Positions 8,895-17,860 are shown, counted from the first letter of the stretch. The stretch is DNA of 64,000 bases from Aliiglaciecola lipolytica E3 (GCF_000314975.1 NZ_BAEN01000076.1:496001-560000); one strand, 5' to 3'. The notes: a model not told the origin generated them from the letters alone. Numbers and translations are program-made.

Positions 8895-10245
8895 TGTGCA
8901 CCTTGTAGGTTCGATAGCCAAAAATGGCGATAATGACAAAGCAAATTAACGGCAAAGCAAACGAGGCTTCTACTGCGCTAATACTTGCTGCGCTCCAATT
9001 GTCAATCACGCTCGCTTGCAACATAGGTAAGAAGGTTCCGCCGACAATTGCCATAATTAAACCCGCCGCGGCGAACTTGGCATCGTCGCCTTGGATTTTT
9101 TGCAACGCGATTCCATAGATAGTCGGAAACATCAGAGACATACATGCAGAGATAGCAACGAGGCAGTAAATTCCGGTGCGTTCACCTATAAAAATTGTAC
9201 CTGCCGACAACAGAATCCCGCAAAAGGCGAGTATCATCAAAAGCCGTCCCGGATTGATAAACTTCATTAAAAAAGTACAAATAAAACGGCTTAAACAAAA
9301 AATAATCATGGCTACAATATTGTATTGCTGAGATAAAATCTGAGCGTCTTTTTCAGACATTCCTTCTCCCATAAATACTTCAGTGCCGTAATGAATAATG
9401 AAGGTCCAGCACATTATTTGTGCGCCCACATAAAAGACCTGCGCAATGACACCTTCTCGATATCGTTTGTTAGCAACTAGACGCTTGAAAATACCACCTA
9501 CACTAGCGTCATCCACGGCGACTTGTTTTTGTTCAGGCATTTTGAGTAACGCGATACTGATAAAAATAATCGCAATTACCACTGCAATTATGATGTAAGG
9601 TTGACTGATGATGCTCAAGTCACTTGATTTTACGGCGTCAAATTGTTCTGCAGATAACAACGCTCTCTCAGCTTTGCTGCGCTCATCTAATTGCGCCAAA
9701 ATAAACTGTGAGGCGGTGAACATTCCAATCAACGAGCCTATCGGATTAAAGGCTTGTGCTAAGTTTAATCGCCTTGTTGCAGTGGCTTCTGATCCCATTG
9801 AGAGAATGTAGGGGTTTGCAGTGGTTTCTAAAAACGACAAACCACAGGTGATCACAAAATAAGCAATCAAAAATGGGAAAAACTCGCCAATACCACTGGC
9901 GGGAATAAACAATAACCCACCTATGGCATATAACGCCAAACCCACCAAAATACCGGCTTTATATGAAAATCGGCGAATAAAAAGAGCGGCGGGAATTGCC
10001 ATCGCACCATAGCCGCCGTAGAAAGCCACTTGTACCCAAGTCGCTTCTGTCGCTCCGGTCATAAATATTTTTTGAAATGCTGCCACCATGGGATTGGTTA
10101 TATCATTGGCAAATCCCCACAAGGCGAAGCAACAGGTTATCAAAATAAACGGCAGTAAAATTGCTGATGAGACAACTTTGTCTTGCTTGGTTTGATATAC
10201 CTCGGCACTCAGTTCAGGGGTGATGGTCGTTGCTTTAGTTCCCAT
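8887..10245 (-). CDS. fucP: L-fucose:H+ symporter FucP family permease
   Basis: A 12-helix major facilitator of the FHS family, 452 aa from ATG 10245, which follows AGGAG. It resembles E. coli FucP over its whole length. FANDITNPM carries the Asp of helix 1, and SFLETTANPYILS carries the conserved Glu and the ETxANP signature that FucP uses for proton and sugar coupling. AFYGGYGAMAIPAAL matches the second helix. It imports L-fucose or a close L-sugar across the inner membrane. It sits between the SDR and the mutarotase genes, with a 16-base gap to the SDR stop and an 8-base overlap with the mutarotase. Confidence 0.88.
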   Translation of the reverse strand: MGTKATTITPELSAEVYQTKQDKVVSSAILLPFILITCCFALWGFANDITNPMVAAFQKIFMTGATEATWVQVAFYGGYGAMAIPAALFIRRFSYKAGILVGLALYAIGGLLFIPASGIGEFFPFLIAYFVITCGLSFLETTANPYILSMGSEATATRRLNLAQAFNPIGSLIGMFTASQFILAQLDERSKAERALLSAEQFDAVKSSDLSIISQPYIIIAVVIAIIFISIALLKMPEQKQVAVDDASVGGIFKRLVANKRYREGVIAQVFYVGAQIMCWTFIIHYGTEVFMGEGMSEKDAQILSQQYNIVAMIIFCLSRFICTFLMKFINPGRLLMILAFCGILLSAGTIFIGERTGIYCLVAISACMSLMFPTIYGIALQKIQGDDAKFAAAGLIMAIVGGTFLPMLQASVIDNWSAASISAVEASFALPLICFVIIAIFGYRTYKVHNV

Positions 10246-10261
10246 GATAATTACTCCTGGG

Positions 10262-11035
10262 TTAATTATTAAGTGTGACGAAACCGCCATCTATGGGAAA
10301 ATTCACCCCAGTAATAAATGCCGATTCATCTGAACACAAGTAAGCAATTAGAGCCGCCATTTCAGATGGTTTACCCATTCGCCCTATAGGCTGTGTTTGA
10401 GATAACTTTGCAAACATTTCGGCTTGGTTGTCTGGATAATTATTAGCGATAAAATTGTCTACAAAAGGCGTATGCACGCGGCCCGGAGCAATGGCATTGC
10501 ATCGAATGCCGTCATGAATGTAATCCTTAGCTACTGAATAGGTCATGGTTAACACTGCGCCTTTGGTCATCGAATATGCAAAGCGATCAGAAATCCCAAC
10601 AGAAGAAGCAATTGATGCAAGGTTTACGATGGCACCTTGTTTCTGTTTTTTCATGGCAGGTACAATAGCCGCCATACAATTGTATACACCTTTAACATTG
10701 ACTTGATAGAGCCTGTCTAGGTCTTGTTCAGTCGTCCCTTCAAGATTACCCACATGTGCAATACCTGCACTGTTGACTAGAATCTCAATGCTTGATTGAC
10801 TCAGAATATCGTCAAATACCGCCTTTACTTTTTGATTGTCTGCAATATCACAAACTGCGGCTTGCGCCTGTCCGCCAGCATCTTTTATTTTTGCGACAAC
10901 GGTTTCGACAGCCTGTTGATTGAGATCGAGTACCCAAACTAGCGCACCTTCTTCTGCTAGTCGCAAGCAGGTGGCTTCACCGATGCCACTGCCTCCGCCG
11001 GTGACTATGGCAGCTTTGTTTTTTAATCGTTGCAT
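10262..11035 (-). CDS. SDR oxidoreductase, probable 2-keto-3-deoxy-L-fuconate dehydrogenase
   Basis: A classical short-chain dehydrogenase of 257 aa. The NAD-binding motif TGGGSGIGEA lies near residue 12, NSAGIAHVG near residue 85, the catalytic Ser in NLASIASS, and the YSMTK Tyr/Lys pair near residue 150. The end INPIDGGF-like signature is present (FPIDGGFVTL). ATG 11035 is chosen because GGAG lies 7 bases upstream; an ATG at 11047 has no such site. In the Xanthomonas-type L-fucose pathway an SDR oxidises 2-keto-3-deoxy-L-fuconate at C4 before the FAH-family cleavage. An alternative is L-fucose dehydrogenase, but the aldo/keto reductase in the same operon can fill that step. Confidence 0.85.
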   Translation of the reverse strand: MQRLKNKAAIVTGGGSGIGEATCLRLAEEGALVWVLDLNQQAVETVVAKIKDAGGQAQAAVCDIADNQKVKAVFDDILSQSSIEILVNSAGIAHVGNLEGTTEQDLDRLYQVNVKGVYNCMAAIVPAMKKQKQGAIVNLASIASSVGISDRFAYSMTKGAVLTMTYSVAKDYIHDGIRCNAIAPGRVHTPFVDNFIANNYPDNQAEMFAKLSQTQPIGRMGKPSEMAALIAYLCSDESAFITGVNFPIDGGFVTLNN

Positions 11036-11058
11036 AGAGTACTCCATCGCATATTCAG

Positions 11059-11898
11059 TTATTTTGTTATGTCGTAAAATTTCGCGGCACTGTCATGCCA
11101 AATTGCCTGTTGTTCTGTGCTATCAAAGTCTTGAATAAAACGTTCAACATAGGCAGACCAAGTTAGATAATCAGCTGCCAAATTTAGCACTGGCCAATCG
11201 CTCCCATACATTAAGTGTGATGCACCGAAACAGTCATAGAGGTGTTGCATAAAAGGAGAAATGCGCTTGTATTCGGTATGCTCGCCTGCTTCTGTTATTA
11301 ACCCAGATAATTTGCAATACACATTTTTAAATTCAGATATCGTGCGTATCGATTGATACCATAGTGTCGTATCTCCGCTGGCTATATCTGGTTTAGCTCC
11401 GTGATTTATGACGACTTTTAACTCAGGGTAACGTTCTAGTAACGTCACTAAATAAGGTAAATGTACGGGTTTAACCAAAGCGTCAAAACGTAAGCCGTTT
11501 GCTATCAACGCTTTGAATACAGGATCTAACTTTTTATTTAAGATCCAAGCAGGATCTTCAATATCCTGAAGCATTGGTCTGATGCCTTTAAATTTTGCAT
11601 TGCCAGCAAGTTGTTGTAGTTGGGGAACGGCTTCATCGGCGAGCATATCTATCCAGCCAACCACACCTGCAATAAAGTCATGCTGTCCTGCTAACTCCAA
11701 CATATAATGTGTTTCTGCAACGCTATCAGCCGCTTGCACGACAATCGTTTTATGTACATTTGCTTGGTGCATTAAATCGATTAAATGAGTCGGTAAATAA
11801 TCCCGGTACAAGGTGTCGAGTTGCGGTGTTAACCATTGATAATCACCTCGCGACAACAACCAGAAATGTTGATGAGAATCAATACGTTGAGTGTTCAT
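11059..11898 (-). CDS. Amidohydrolase family, probable L-fucono-1,5-lactonase
   Basis: A 279-aa TIM-barrel metal hydrolase of the COG3618 amidohydrolase group. The N-terminal metal motif is RIDSHQHFW; the barrel contains KGIRPMLQD, VINHGAKP and the late YGSDWPVLNL motif with the catalytic Asp. Close members open sugar lactones such as L-fuconolactone and L-rhamnonolactone. The gene follows the aldo/keto reductase with TAATG overlap (one base), so the enzyme that would make the lactone and the one that would open it are translationally coupled. The lactone substrate is inferred from context. Confidence 0.87.
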   Translation of the reverse strand: MNTQRIDSHQHFWLLSRGDYQWLTPQLDTLYRDYLPTHLIDLMHQANVHKTIVVQAADSVAETHYMLELAGQHDFIAGVVGWIDMLADEAVPQLQQLAGNAKFKGIRPMLQDIEDPAWILNKKLDPVFKALIANGLRFDALVKPVHLPYLVTLLERYPELKVVINHGAKPDIASGDTTLWYQSIRTISEFKNVYCKLSGLITEAGEHTEYKRISPFMQHLYDCFGASHLMYGSDWPVLNLAADYLTWSAYVERFIQDFDSTEQQAIWHDSAAKFYDITK

Positions 11899-12938
11899 TA
11901 TAAGTCTGCATTAGTCGGTAAAGGGGCTTCTGGGTGCAACAACTGCTGTTCTTGCAAGGTTGTCCAAAGACTGTCTGGAATCGACATATGCATAGAGTCT
12001 TGTGTGGAGGCCACACGTTTAGCAGAGCTTAACCCCGGAATGACACTGACTACAGCCGGGTGGCCTAACGGAAATTGTAGCGCGGCGGATGCCAAGGGTA
12101 CGCCAAATTCATCACAGACTTGTTCAATGCGACTAACTCTTTCAATAATCTCCTGTGGCGCAGGAGCATAATTATAATGCGCAATCTTATCTTTATTTTT
12201 CACGCCAGTGGCCAAAATACCTGAGTTGTATGGGCCACCGAGAATAATAGATACGTTTTCTTTTTCGCAGCGCGGTAAAAAACTTCGTAGCGCTTCTTGC
12301 TCCAATAAACTATATCGCCCAGCTAGTAGAAAACAATCAAATCGGCCATGATCCATAGCTTGTTCACACACCTGATATTCATTTACGCCAAGGCCGATGG
12401 CTGAAACTAATCCTTGAGAGCGCAGTTCGTCCATTGCTTTATAGCCCCCTTCCATGGCTATTTTAAACAGTTCTGGATGTTGCTCACCGTGAGTTACTTC
12501 GCCAATGTCGTGCATATAAATAATGTCTATTTTCGACAAACCTAAACGCTGAATACTGTGTTCAAAAGATCGCATTACGCCGTCATAAGAGTAGTCATAT
12601 ACAGGATCGAATGGCATCGGTGAACAAAATCCAAATTTGTCACTTGCTGAAGCGCACGGAGTTAGTAAGCGGCCAACTTTGGTGGATAACACATAGCTAT
12701 TGGCATCAACTTCACGCAGTGCGTCACCAACTCGACGTTCACTTAAACCAAAGCCGTAAAAAGGAGCTGTGTCAAAATGGTTAATTCCTACCGAAACTGC
12801 TTTTTCAACTGCTTCTTGAGCGTCTTCATCGCTAATTTTATGATACAAATTTCCCAAAGTAGCAGCGCCAAAACCAAGCTTACTTACTTGTAAGGATGTC
12901 GTTCCAATTGTTCGCTTTACTTGACTATCAATTGCCAT
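11898..12938 (-). CDS. Aldo/keto reductase, probable L-fucose dehydrogenase
   Basis: A 346-aa cytosolic aldo/keto reductase of the type acting as L-fucose, L-galactose or D-threo-aldose 1-dehydrogenase. The catalytic tetrad is visible: Asp and Tyr in HFDTAPFYGFGLSE, Lys in LSTKVGR, His in IYMHDIG. The C-terminal ASAALQFPL...VIPGLSS region binds NAD(P). ATG 12938 is preferred to the TTG at 12956 because AGGA lies just upstream. It would oxidise L-fucose to the lactone taken by the next gene. The end overlaps the lactonase start. It lies 40 bases after the second stop of the interrupted UxaA-family gene. Confidence 0.87.
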   Translation of the reverse strand: MAIDSQVKRTIGTTSLQVSKLGFGAATLGNLYHKISDEDAQEAVEKAVSVGINHFDTAPFYGFGLSERRVGDALREVDANSYVLSTKVGRLLTPCASASDKFGFCSPMPFDPVYDYSYDGVMRSFEHSIQRLGLSKIDIIYMHDIGEVTHGEQHPELFKIAMEGGYKAMDELRSQGLVSAIGLGVNEYQVCEQAMDHGRFDCFLLAGRYSLLEQEALRSFLPRCEKENVSIILGGPYNSGILATGVKNKDKIAHYNYAPAPQEIIERVSRIEQVCDEFGVPLASAALQFPLGHPAVVSVIPGLSSAKRVASTQDSMHMSIPDSLWTTLQEQQLLHPEAPLPTNADL

Positions 12939-12978
12939 CTTTAGATCCTGTTTCAATTATGTAAATGATGTGATTAGC

Positions 12979-13155
12979 TTAACGCTGGGCCACGGGTAAA
13001 CATGCTGGGCCAATTGCTTCAAATTGTTTATAAGTCAGAATAAATTCTTGATGACCTAACGCTTCAGATTTCGATTGAGCACCATTGGCAACCGCCAGTG
13101 TTAAATCAAAAATATCGTTGCCCACCTCTTCAACTGACGCATTGCCCTCAATAAT
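12979..13155 (-). pseudogene. Detached 58-codon C-terminal tail of the UxaA-family gene
   Basis: Directly after the TAA of the upstream dehydratase, the same frame stays open for 58 codons and ends with its own TAA at 12979-12981. The encoded tail runs IIEGNASVEEVGNDIF..., then SKSEALGHQEF, then FEAIGPACLP. This is the normal C-terminus of the UxaA C-terminal domain family. There is no frameshift and no other stop, and no usable start codon or ribosome site of its own. It is therefore the end of one gene of about 398 codons interrupted by a single nonsense codon. Confidence 0.8.
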
Positions 13156-14175
13156 TTACCCTGCGTTGATATCCATGTCATCGGCCAAGTTTTGATACGT
13201 TTCTGGATTCGCACAAATTTTAATGACGGGTGAAATAGCTGATCCAACAACTGAGCCACGGCCTGTTGTGAATAAAATAATGTGTGATCCTGAGGCTATC
13301 ATCTCGACGATTTCAGCGTTATCAGAAATGTTAGGAAATCCATATTTAGGCCCACCGTCTGGCACAACATCCATTAAATACAGCCCAGGGCTTGGTGGTA
13401 TATCGCCGGGTTTTATCAGTCCGTGAATTTTTGATGCCCCAGATTTAGCGTAAGCCCCCATGGATTTTTCTTCTTGTGTCGTCAGTCCACCCTCGGCGTT
13501 GCCAGGAGCAAATGAACCATAGCCCATTGCGGTATAATAGCTTTCGGCTTTTTCAACAGATTGAGTGATTAGCTCACCCAGTTCAGGTGTCACTGCGCGG
13601 CTAGCCATAACTTGTTCACAACCAATCAGTTCACCTGTTTCTTCAAAAATGCAAGTTGCTTTGGCAGCAATTAATTTATCAAAACAATGGCCAACCGCTG
13701 GATTGGCACTAATACCACTCGTGCCATCAGAACCACCACAAATCGTGCCGATAATGAGTTCATCAACGTTCATATCGACAACTTCGACGGTTTCAACTTG
13801 TTTGAGCATTTGCTGAATACACGCCACGCCTTTTTCGATGCTTTTTTGTGTACCGTGATTTTCTTGAATGACAATGGTTTCCACAGGTCTTCCGCTATCT
13901 TTAATCGTTTGGCTGAGCGCTTCGCGATTAAAACCTTCGCAACCTAAAGATAGTAAAACGACGCCAGCAACATTTGGGTGAGTCCCTAATTGTTGCAGCA
14001 TTTCTAACGCATATTGATTGGGGTAACAACCAGGGAAGCCGATTAATTGCACATCACTATTAGCACTTTGATCAACTATACGGCGCGCTACGTGATGCGC
14101 GCACTCAACTAGATAAGCAACAACAATGACGTTTCTAATTCCTTTACGGCCATCACTTCGAAGAAATCCCTTCAT
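13156..14175 (-). CDS. UxaA/altronate dehydratase-family sugar-acid dehydratase, cut by an in-frame stop
   Basis: This gene encodes the C-terminal (catalytic) half of the UxaA/GarD dehydratase family. It starts at RSDGRKGIRN and continues through FPGCYPNQYA, LSLGCEGFN, GTICGGSDGTSGISANPAVG and FEETGELIGCE. It has 339 codons; the family usually runs about 50-60 residues further, and that tail is present in frame after the TAA at 13156-13158. No separate SAF-domain partner is seen upstream. It is the only dehydratase candidate in the fucose-type operon, so L-fuconate to 2-keto-3-deoxy-L-fuconate is its likely step. GGAG precedes the ATG. If the stop is real, activity may be lost. Confidence 0.8.
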   Translation of the reverse strand: MKGFLRSDGRKGIRNVIVVAYLVECAHHVARRIVDQSANSDVQLIGFPGCYPNQYALEMLQQLGTHPNVAGVVLLSLGCEGFNREALSQTIKDSGRPVETIVIQENHGTQKSIEKGVACIQQMLKQVETVEVVDMNVDELIIGTICGGSDGTSGISANPAVGHCFDKLIAAKATCIFEETGELIGCEQVMASRAVTPELGELITQSVEKAESYYTAMGYGSFAPGNAEGGLTTQEEKSMGAYAKSGASKIHGLIKPGDIPPSPGLYLMDVVPDGGPKYGFPNISDNAEIVEMIASGSHIILFTTGRGSVVGSAISPVIKICANPETYQNLADDMDINAG

Positions 14176-14500
14176 TTTTTAGCCTCCAATTTGATGTAAT
14201 TCATCATTAGCACACTTCACTTTAATACCCAGGCACAGTTGAAAATCAATTTAACGAGGATTTATATATAAAACAGTGTTTCAATTATAGGCAGTTTATC
14301 TAATATAGATCAATAGATTTACAATTTATTTAAATTACTTTTCAATGGGTATTTTACGCTAGCAGCATGTAACTAGAGGGATTGAAGCAAAAATGCTGAA
14401 ATTTTGTATGTTAAATATGTTTTGCAGTTTGATACTATTTAAAGTAGAAAATAGCTCGCTAATCAGTGGCGATATAAAAGCATCAATTAAGGGTGAGTAA
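14176..14500. promoter_or_regulatory. Divergent control region of the fucose-type operon and its IclR regulator
   Basis: A 325-base AT-rich region without an ORF. It holds the minus-strand promoter described separately and must also hold the regulator promoter. IclR proteins usually bind such divergent regions. No single clear IclR palindrome could be picked out by eye. Confidence 0.6.
14284..14313 (-). promoter_or_regulatory. Sigma-70 promoter for the fucose-type operon
   Basis: On the minus strand, TTGATC at 14313-14308 and a perfect TATAAT at 14289-14284 are separated by 18 bases. Transcription would start near 14277, about 100 bases before the dehydratase ATG. This is the best promoter match in the divergent region. 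Confidence 0.6.
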
Positions 14501-15277
14501 ATGGAAGATAAAAAGAAACGTAGTTATTCAGCACCTGCACTGGAAAAAGGGTTTGAAATTTTAGAGCTACTTGCAGAACTACAAAAACCTATGTCGTTGA
14601 CGCAAATATCAGCCACTTTGGACAGATCCAAAAGTGAGATTTATCGCATGATTGCGGCACTAGAAAAGCGGGGCTATTTGGCCAGAAACGAAGGTGGTGA
14701 TTTTTTCCATATTACCAATAAGTTATTTGATCTAGGCATGAAAGTTCCGCCGGTAGGTACGTTAATCGAAGCTGCTTTTCCAGTAATGCATCAATTGTCA
14801 GCAGATATCATGCAGTCTTGTCATATCGCTGTGGCAAATCAAGAGCGTATGGTGGTAATTGCGCGTGTCGATAGTCCAGCGTCGGTCGGATTATCTGTTA
14901 GGGTGGGCCATCATTTGGATTTACATCAAACTGGTTCAGGTCACGTGTTACTCGCTTGGATGACCGACGTTCGGCGTGATACTGCGTTTTCGATTATTGC
15001 CGACAAAGATCCGAAGTTTGATCAATCTTCTTGCCTTAAATCAATACAAGATGTGCGCGAGAAAGGGCATGCAAGAGTGAATAGTGCGATTGTTCCCGGT
15101 TTAGTCGATCTATCTTTTCCTATTTATATGGGAAACAGCGAAAATGCTATCGCATGTCTTACGGTACCCTATATTAAAGAAAAAGGTATTTCGTTAACCT
15201 TGACGAAAACCGAAGCTTTCATTAAAGGTGCGGCGAAAGAGTTGTCTGAGTTAGCTCAAACTTACAGTGGTTTTTAA
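14501..15277 (+). CDS. IclR-family transcriptional regulator
   Basis: A 258-aa regulator with an N-terminal winged helix (about residues 10-75; LEKGFEILELLAEL, then ISATLDRSKSEIYRMIAALEKRGYL) and a GAF-like effector domain (about 85-250; VGLSVRVGHHLDLHQTGSGHVLLAW). IclR proteins are dimers that usually repress or activate a divergent catabolic operon and respond to a pathway intermediate. The divergent position next to the UxaA-family gene makes it the probable regulator of the sugar cluster. Campylobacter fucose loci also combine an IclR regulator with UxaA-type genes and FucP. The start ATG follows GGTGAG. The ligand is unknown. Confidence 0.88.
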   Translation: MEDKKKRSYSAPALEKGFEILELLAELQKPMSLTQISATLDRSKSEIYRMIAALEKRGYLARNEGGDFFHITNKLFDLGMKVPPVGTLIEAAFPVMHQLSADIMQSCHIAVANQERMVVIARVDSPASVGLSVRVGHHLDLHQTGSGHVLLAWMTDVRRDTAFSIIADKDPKFDQSSCLKSIQDVREKGHARVNSAIVPGLVDLSFPIYMGNSENAIACLTVPYIKEKGISLTLTKTEAFIKGAAKELSELAQTYSGF

Positions 15278-15300
15278 CTGGAGCCAAAGCGGATATATCA

Positions 15301-16254
15301 TTACGGAATCATTACTACACTGTAGGTTCCGTTAACGATATGTCTTAATGTCTCGTCGGATACTTGGCCAATAGTAACCAATGCAGGGCCTGTAGGTTCG
15401 ATTAAAACATGCTCTGCACCACGGATATCTATGGTGTGCTCGTTTTCACGAATACCTAAGTTGACTGCAATCAATGCATGATTGGGTAAATAAACCATAG
15501 CCATACTTAAGTCAGGCAGCAAAGAACGCATTAATGAGGCCGTTAGAGTGGCTTTACTGTCGCAATCGCCCTTGTTATTGGTTAGTACTTCAATTGGAGT
15601 GAAAAAGCCGGCACCATTTGAATCCACGCGATTATTTAATTGATTGTATGGGATGGTTTGAATCCAACTCAGTAGAAGATTTACATAACCACGGGTGTCA
15701 CTACCTTCCTCTAGTTGTTCATATATCGCCTGTGCAGCGGGTAGTACGATTTGGATACTTTCCTGAATATAACGAATGTGGTCGGGTATGACCCCTTCTT
15801 CGCCGACATGATTGGTAAAACGCGTAAAGTGATGGTCTTGTAAATATTCATCAAATGCACTTTGTTGCTTTTGAGACATTAATAACTGCCACTTTTCTAA
15901 CATCTCTTGAGAGCGGCTTGTCACTTGCATTTCAATGCGGTCACCACGTTGGTGAATATTGATGCGCGCTTCTTTAGGATGTACTTTTTGAGCTTGTTTC
16001 ATCAGTTCAACATATACGTATCGCTGAGCAATATCTGGTTTAAAGGCAGTTTGGTTTTTGTACTGGGTGTGAGCAGCGTCTTTGTCTATCGAAAACTGTA
16101 GCGTTTTGGCTTGCTGGAATTGATCAATCCATTGGTAACTAAATTGCAGGTTTGAACCATCGGCAAACTGATTAAAATGCAACTGTTGCGCATGAAGTTG
16201 AAAGTGCCACCCTGTACAAATTAACAAGAATACAATAGCCAATCTTTTTATCAT
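15301..16254 (-). CDS. Secreted transglutaminase-like cysteine protein
   Basis: A 317-aa exported protein; residues 1-22 form a signal peptide ending HAQ. The C-terminal third looks like a transglutaminase-like (papain-fold) domain: NNKGDCDSKATLTASLMRSL gives the nucleophile Cys, PNHALIAVNL the His, and an acidic residue follows in the EHTIDIRG strand. The N-terminal part has no recognised domain. Such bacterial proteins are often peptidases or peptidoglycan- or protein-modifying factors; no substrate can be named. It converges on the IclR gene with 23 bases between stops. It is not part of the sugar operon. Confidence 0.65.
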   Translation of the reverse strand: MIKRLAIVFLLICTGWHFQLHAQQLHFNQFADGSNLQFSYQWIDQFQQAKTLQFSIDKDAAHTQYKNQTAFKPDIAQRYVYVELMKQAQKVHPKEARINIHQRGDRIEMQVTSRSQEMLEKWQLLMSQKQQSAFDEYLQDHHFTRFTNHVGEEGVIPDHIRYIQESIQIVLPAAQAIYEQLEEGSDTRGYVNLLLSWIQTIPYNQLNNRVDSNGAGFFTPIEVLTNNKGDCDSKATLTASLMRSLLPDLSMAMVYLPNHALIAVNLGIRENEHTIDIRGAEHVLIEPTGPALVTIGQVSDETLRHIVNGTYSVVMIP

Positions 16255-16332
16255 GCGTAAATAACCTAGATTCGGGATAAGCCATAGTAGCTAAAATTAC
16301 GCGTGAAGTTAAATTCTGATGATGACTTTCGA

Positions 16333-17718
16333 TTATTCAGTTTTAAACCAGTTTAGTTTTTCGCGTAATCTTACTACAGTACCAATAATGATAAGTGAGG
16401 GCGGTTTTATATCAGCGCTTTCCGCTAATTCTTGAATAGTGTCCAAATTACCGGTGACGACTTTTTGTTTATCGGTTGTCGCAGATTGAACCATGGCGAT
16501 TGGCATATCTTTGGGCATACCGTGTTCAATTAATTTACTGCGGATAATAGCCAAGCCGGTGATCCCCATGTAAAACACGATGGTTTGATTTTTTTGTACT
16601 AATGCAGGCCAATCCAAATCGATAGTGTTGTCTTTTAAATGACCTGTAGCAAATACCACAGATTGGGCATGATCTCGATGGGTTAACGGAATCCCTGCAT
16701 AACTTGCCGCGCCAGTCGCTGCTGTTATTCCAGGCACGACTTGAAATGCTACATTTCGGCTAACCAGCGTTTCAATTTCTTCTCCACCACGGCCAAAAAT
16801 AAAAGGGTCTCCGCCTTTTAGGCGCACCACACGCTTTCCTTCCGTGGCCAGATCAGCCAACAGCACATTGATATCTTGTTGTGGCAGAGTATGTTGGCTT
16901 TTAGCTTTACCCACATAAATTTTTTCAGCATCTCTGCGCACCAACTCAAGTACTTCTTTGGAGACCAAGCGGTCATAAACGACAACATCCGCTTTTTGCA
17001 TTAAACGTAAAGCTTTAAATGTCAGTAGGTCTGGATCGCCGGGGCCTGCACCAACCAGATATACCTCACCATGAGTTTTTTGCTGCTCATGGTTGGCTAG
17101 CGTCTCTGCAAACATTTGCTCAGCTTTTTGTGAATTGCCATTTAGCACTTGCTCAGCGATAGTGCCATCTAAAACCTCTTCCCAAAAATATCTGCGTGAA
17201 GTGACGGTTGATAGTTTCTGTTTAACCGTTTCTCTGAATTTTTCTGAAAACTGCCCAAGCAAAGCAATTTTTTGCGGAATGTAAGATTCTAATTTCTGAC
17301 GTAAATAACGCAATAAGACCGGCGCTACACCGCCACTACTAATGGCGATAACGATGGGGGAACGGTCGATGATAGATGGCGTAATAAATTTGCACAAAGG
17401 CGTATTATCAACAACGTTGACCAGAATCTTTTTAGCTGTTGCTAAGCGATGAATATCTTTATTTAGTTCGCTATCATCTGTAGCTACAAAAACAATATCG
17501 CGATCTTCGATATCGGCGTTTTCAAACTCTCGGTTTTGAACGGTGATTAACCCTTGTTCGGCAAACTGAGAAACCGTACCACATACCCATGGAGCAACAA
17601 CTGTAATGTTGGCCTCACTTTTGAGTAGCAATTCAATTTTACGCGCGGCAACTTCCCCAGCGCCTACCACCAAACAATTTAGTTCTTGAGTATCAATAAA
17701 AATGGGGAAATAACGCAT
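16333..17718 (-). CDS. cysG: Siroheme synthase, trifunctional
   Basis: A 461-aa fusion enzyme making siroheme for sulfite and nitrite reductases. The N-terminal part (about residues 1-205) is precorrin-2 dehydrogenase/ferrochelatase with the NAD motif VVGAGEVAARK near residue 18. The C-terminal part (about 215-455) is uroporphyrinogen-III C-methyltransferase with VYLVGAGPGDPDLLTFKA, VVYDRLVS, VRLKGGDPFIFGRGGEE and VPGITAA. Length and order match E. coli CysG. It is transcribed away from deaD's terminator and has no cys genes beside it. Confidence 0.95.
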   Translation of the reverse strand: MRYFPIFIDTQELNCLVVGAGEVAARKIELLLKSEANITVVAPWVCGTVSQFAEQGLITVQNREFENADIEDRDIVFVATDDSELNKDIHRLATAKKILVNVVDNTPLCKFITPSIIDRSPIVIAISSGGVAPVLLRYLRQKLESYIPQKIALLGQFSEKFRETVKQKLSTVTSRRYFWEEVLDGTIAEQVLNGNSQKAEQMFAETLANHEQQKTHGEVYLVGAGPGDPDLLTFKALRLMQKADVVVYDRLVSKEVLELVRRDAEKIYVGKAKSQHTLPQQDINVLLADLATEGKRVVRLKGGDPFIFGRGGEEIETLVSRNVAFQVVPGITAATGAASYAGIPLTHRDHAQSVVFATGHLKDNTIDLDWPALVQKNQTIVFYMGITGLAIIRSKLIEHGMPKDMPIAMVQSATTDKQKVVTGNLDTIQELAESADIKPPSLIIIGTVVRLREKLNWFKTE

Positions 17719-17828
17719 CTGGTTTACCTACTAAAATTATTTACAGCTAGATTCTGCTTGAAATTCCTTATATAACAAAAGTATTAAAAAACAGATGATA
17801 GTTCTTTTGGTTATTTAGAAATTAAATC

Positions 17829-17854
17829 AAAAAACCCGCCTTAACAGCGGGTTT
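17829..17854 (-). terminator. Intrinsic terminator of deaD
   Basis: On the minus strand an AAACCCGC/GCGGGTTT 8-bp stem with a 7-base loop is followed by a run of six T. It starts seven bases after the deaD stop. Confidence 0.9.
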
Positions 17855-17860
17855 ATTATT

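Noticed and set aside
13565-13947. Plus-strand ORFs opposite the UxaA-family gene
   Set aside because: Antisense to conserved dehydratase motifs, without ribosome sites; not genes.
14176-14500. Search for a SAF-domain gene that would partner the UxaA-type dehydratase
   Set aside because: No frame in this region is open long enough to code for a 90-100 residue SAF domain.
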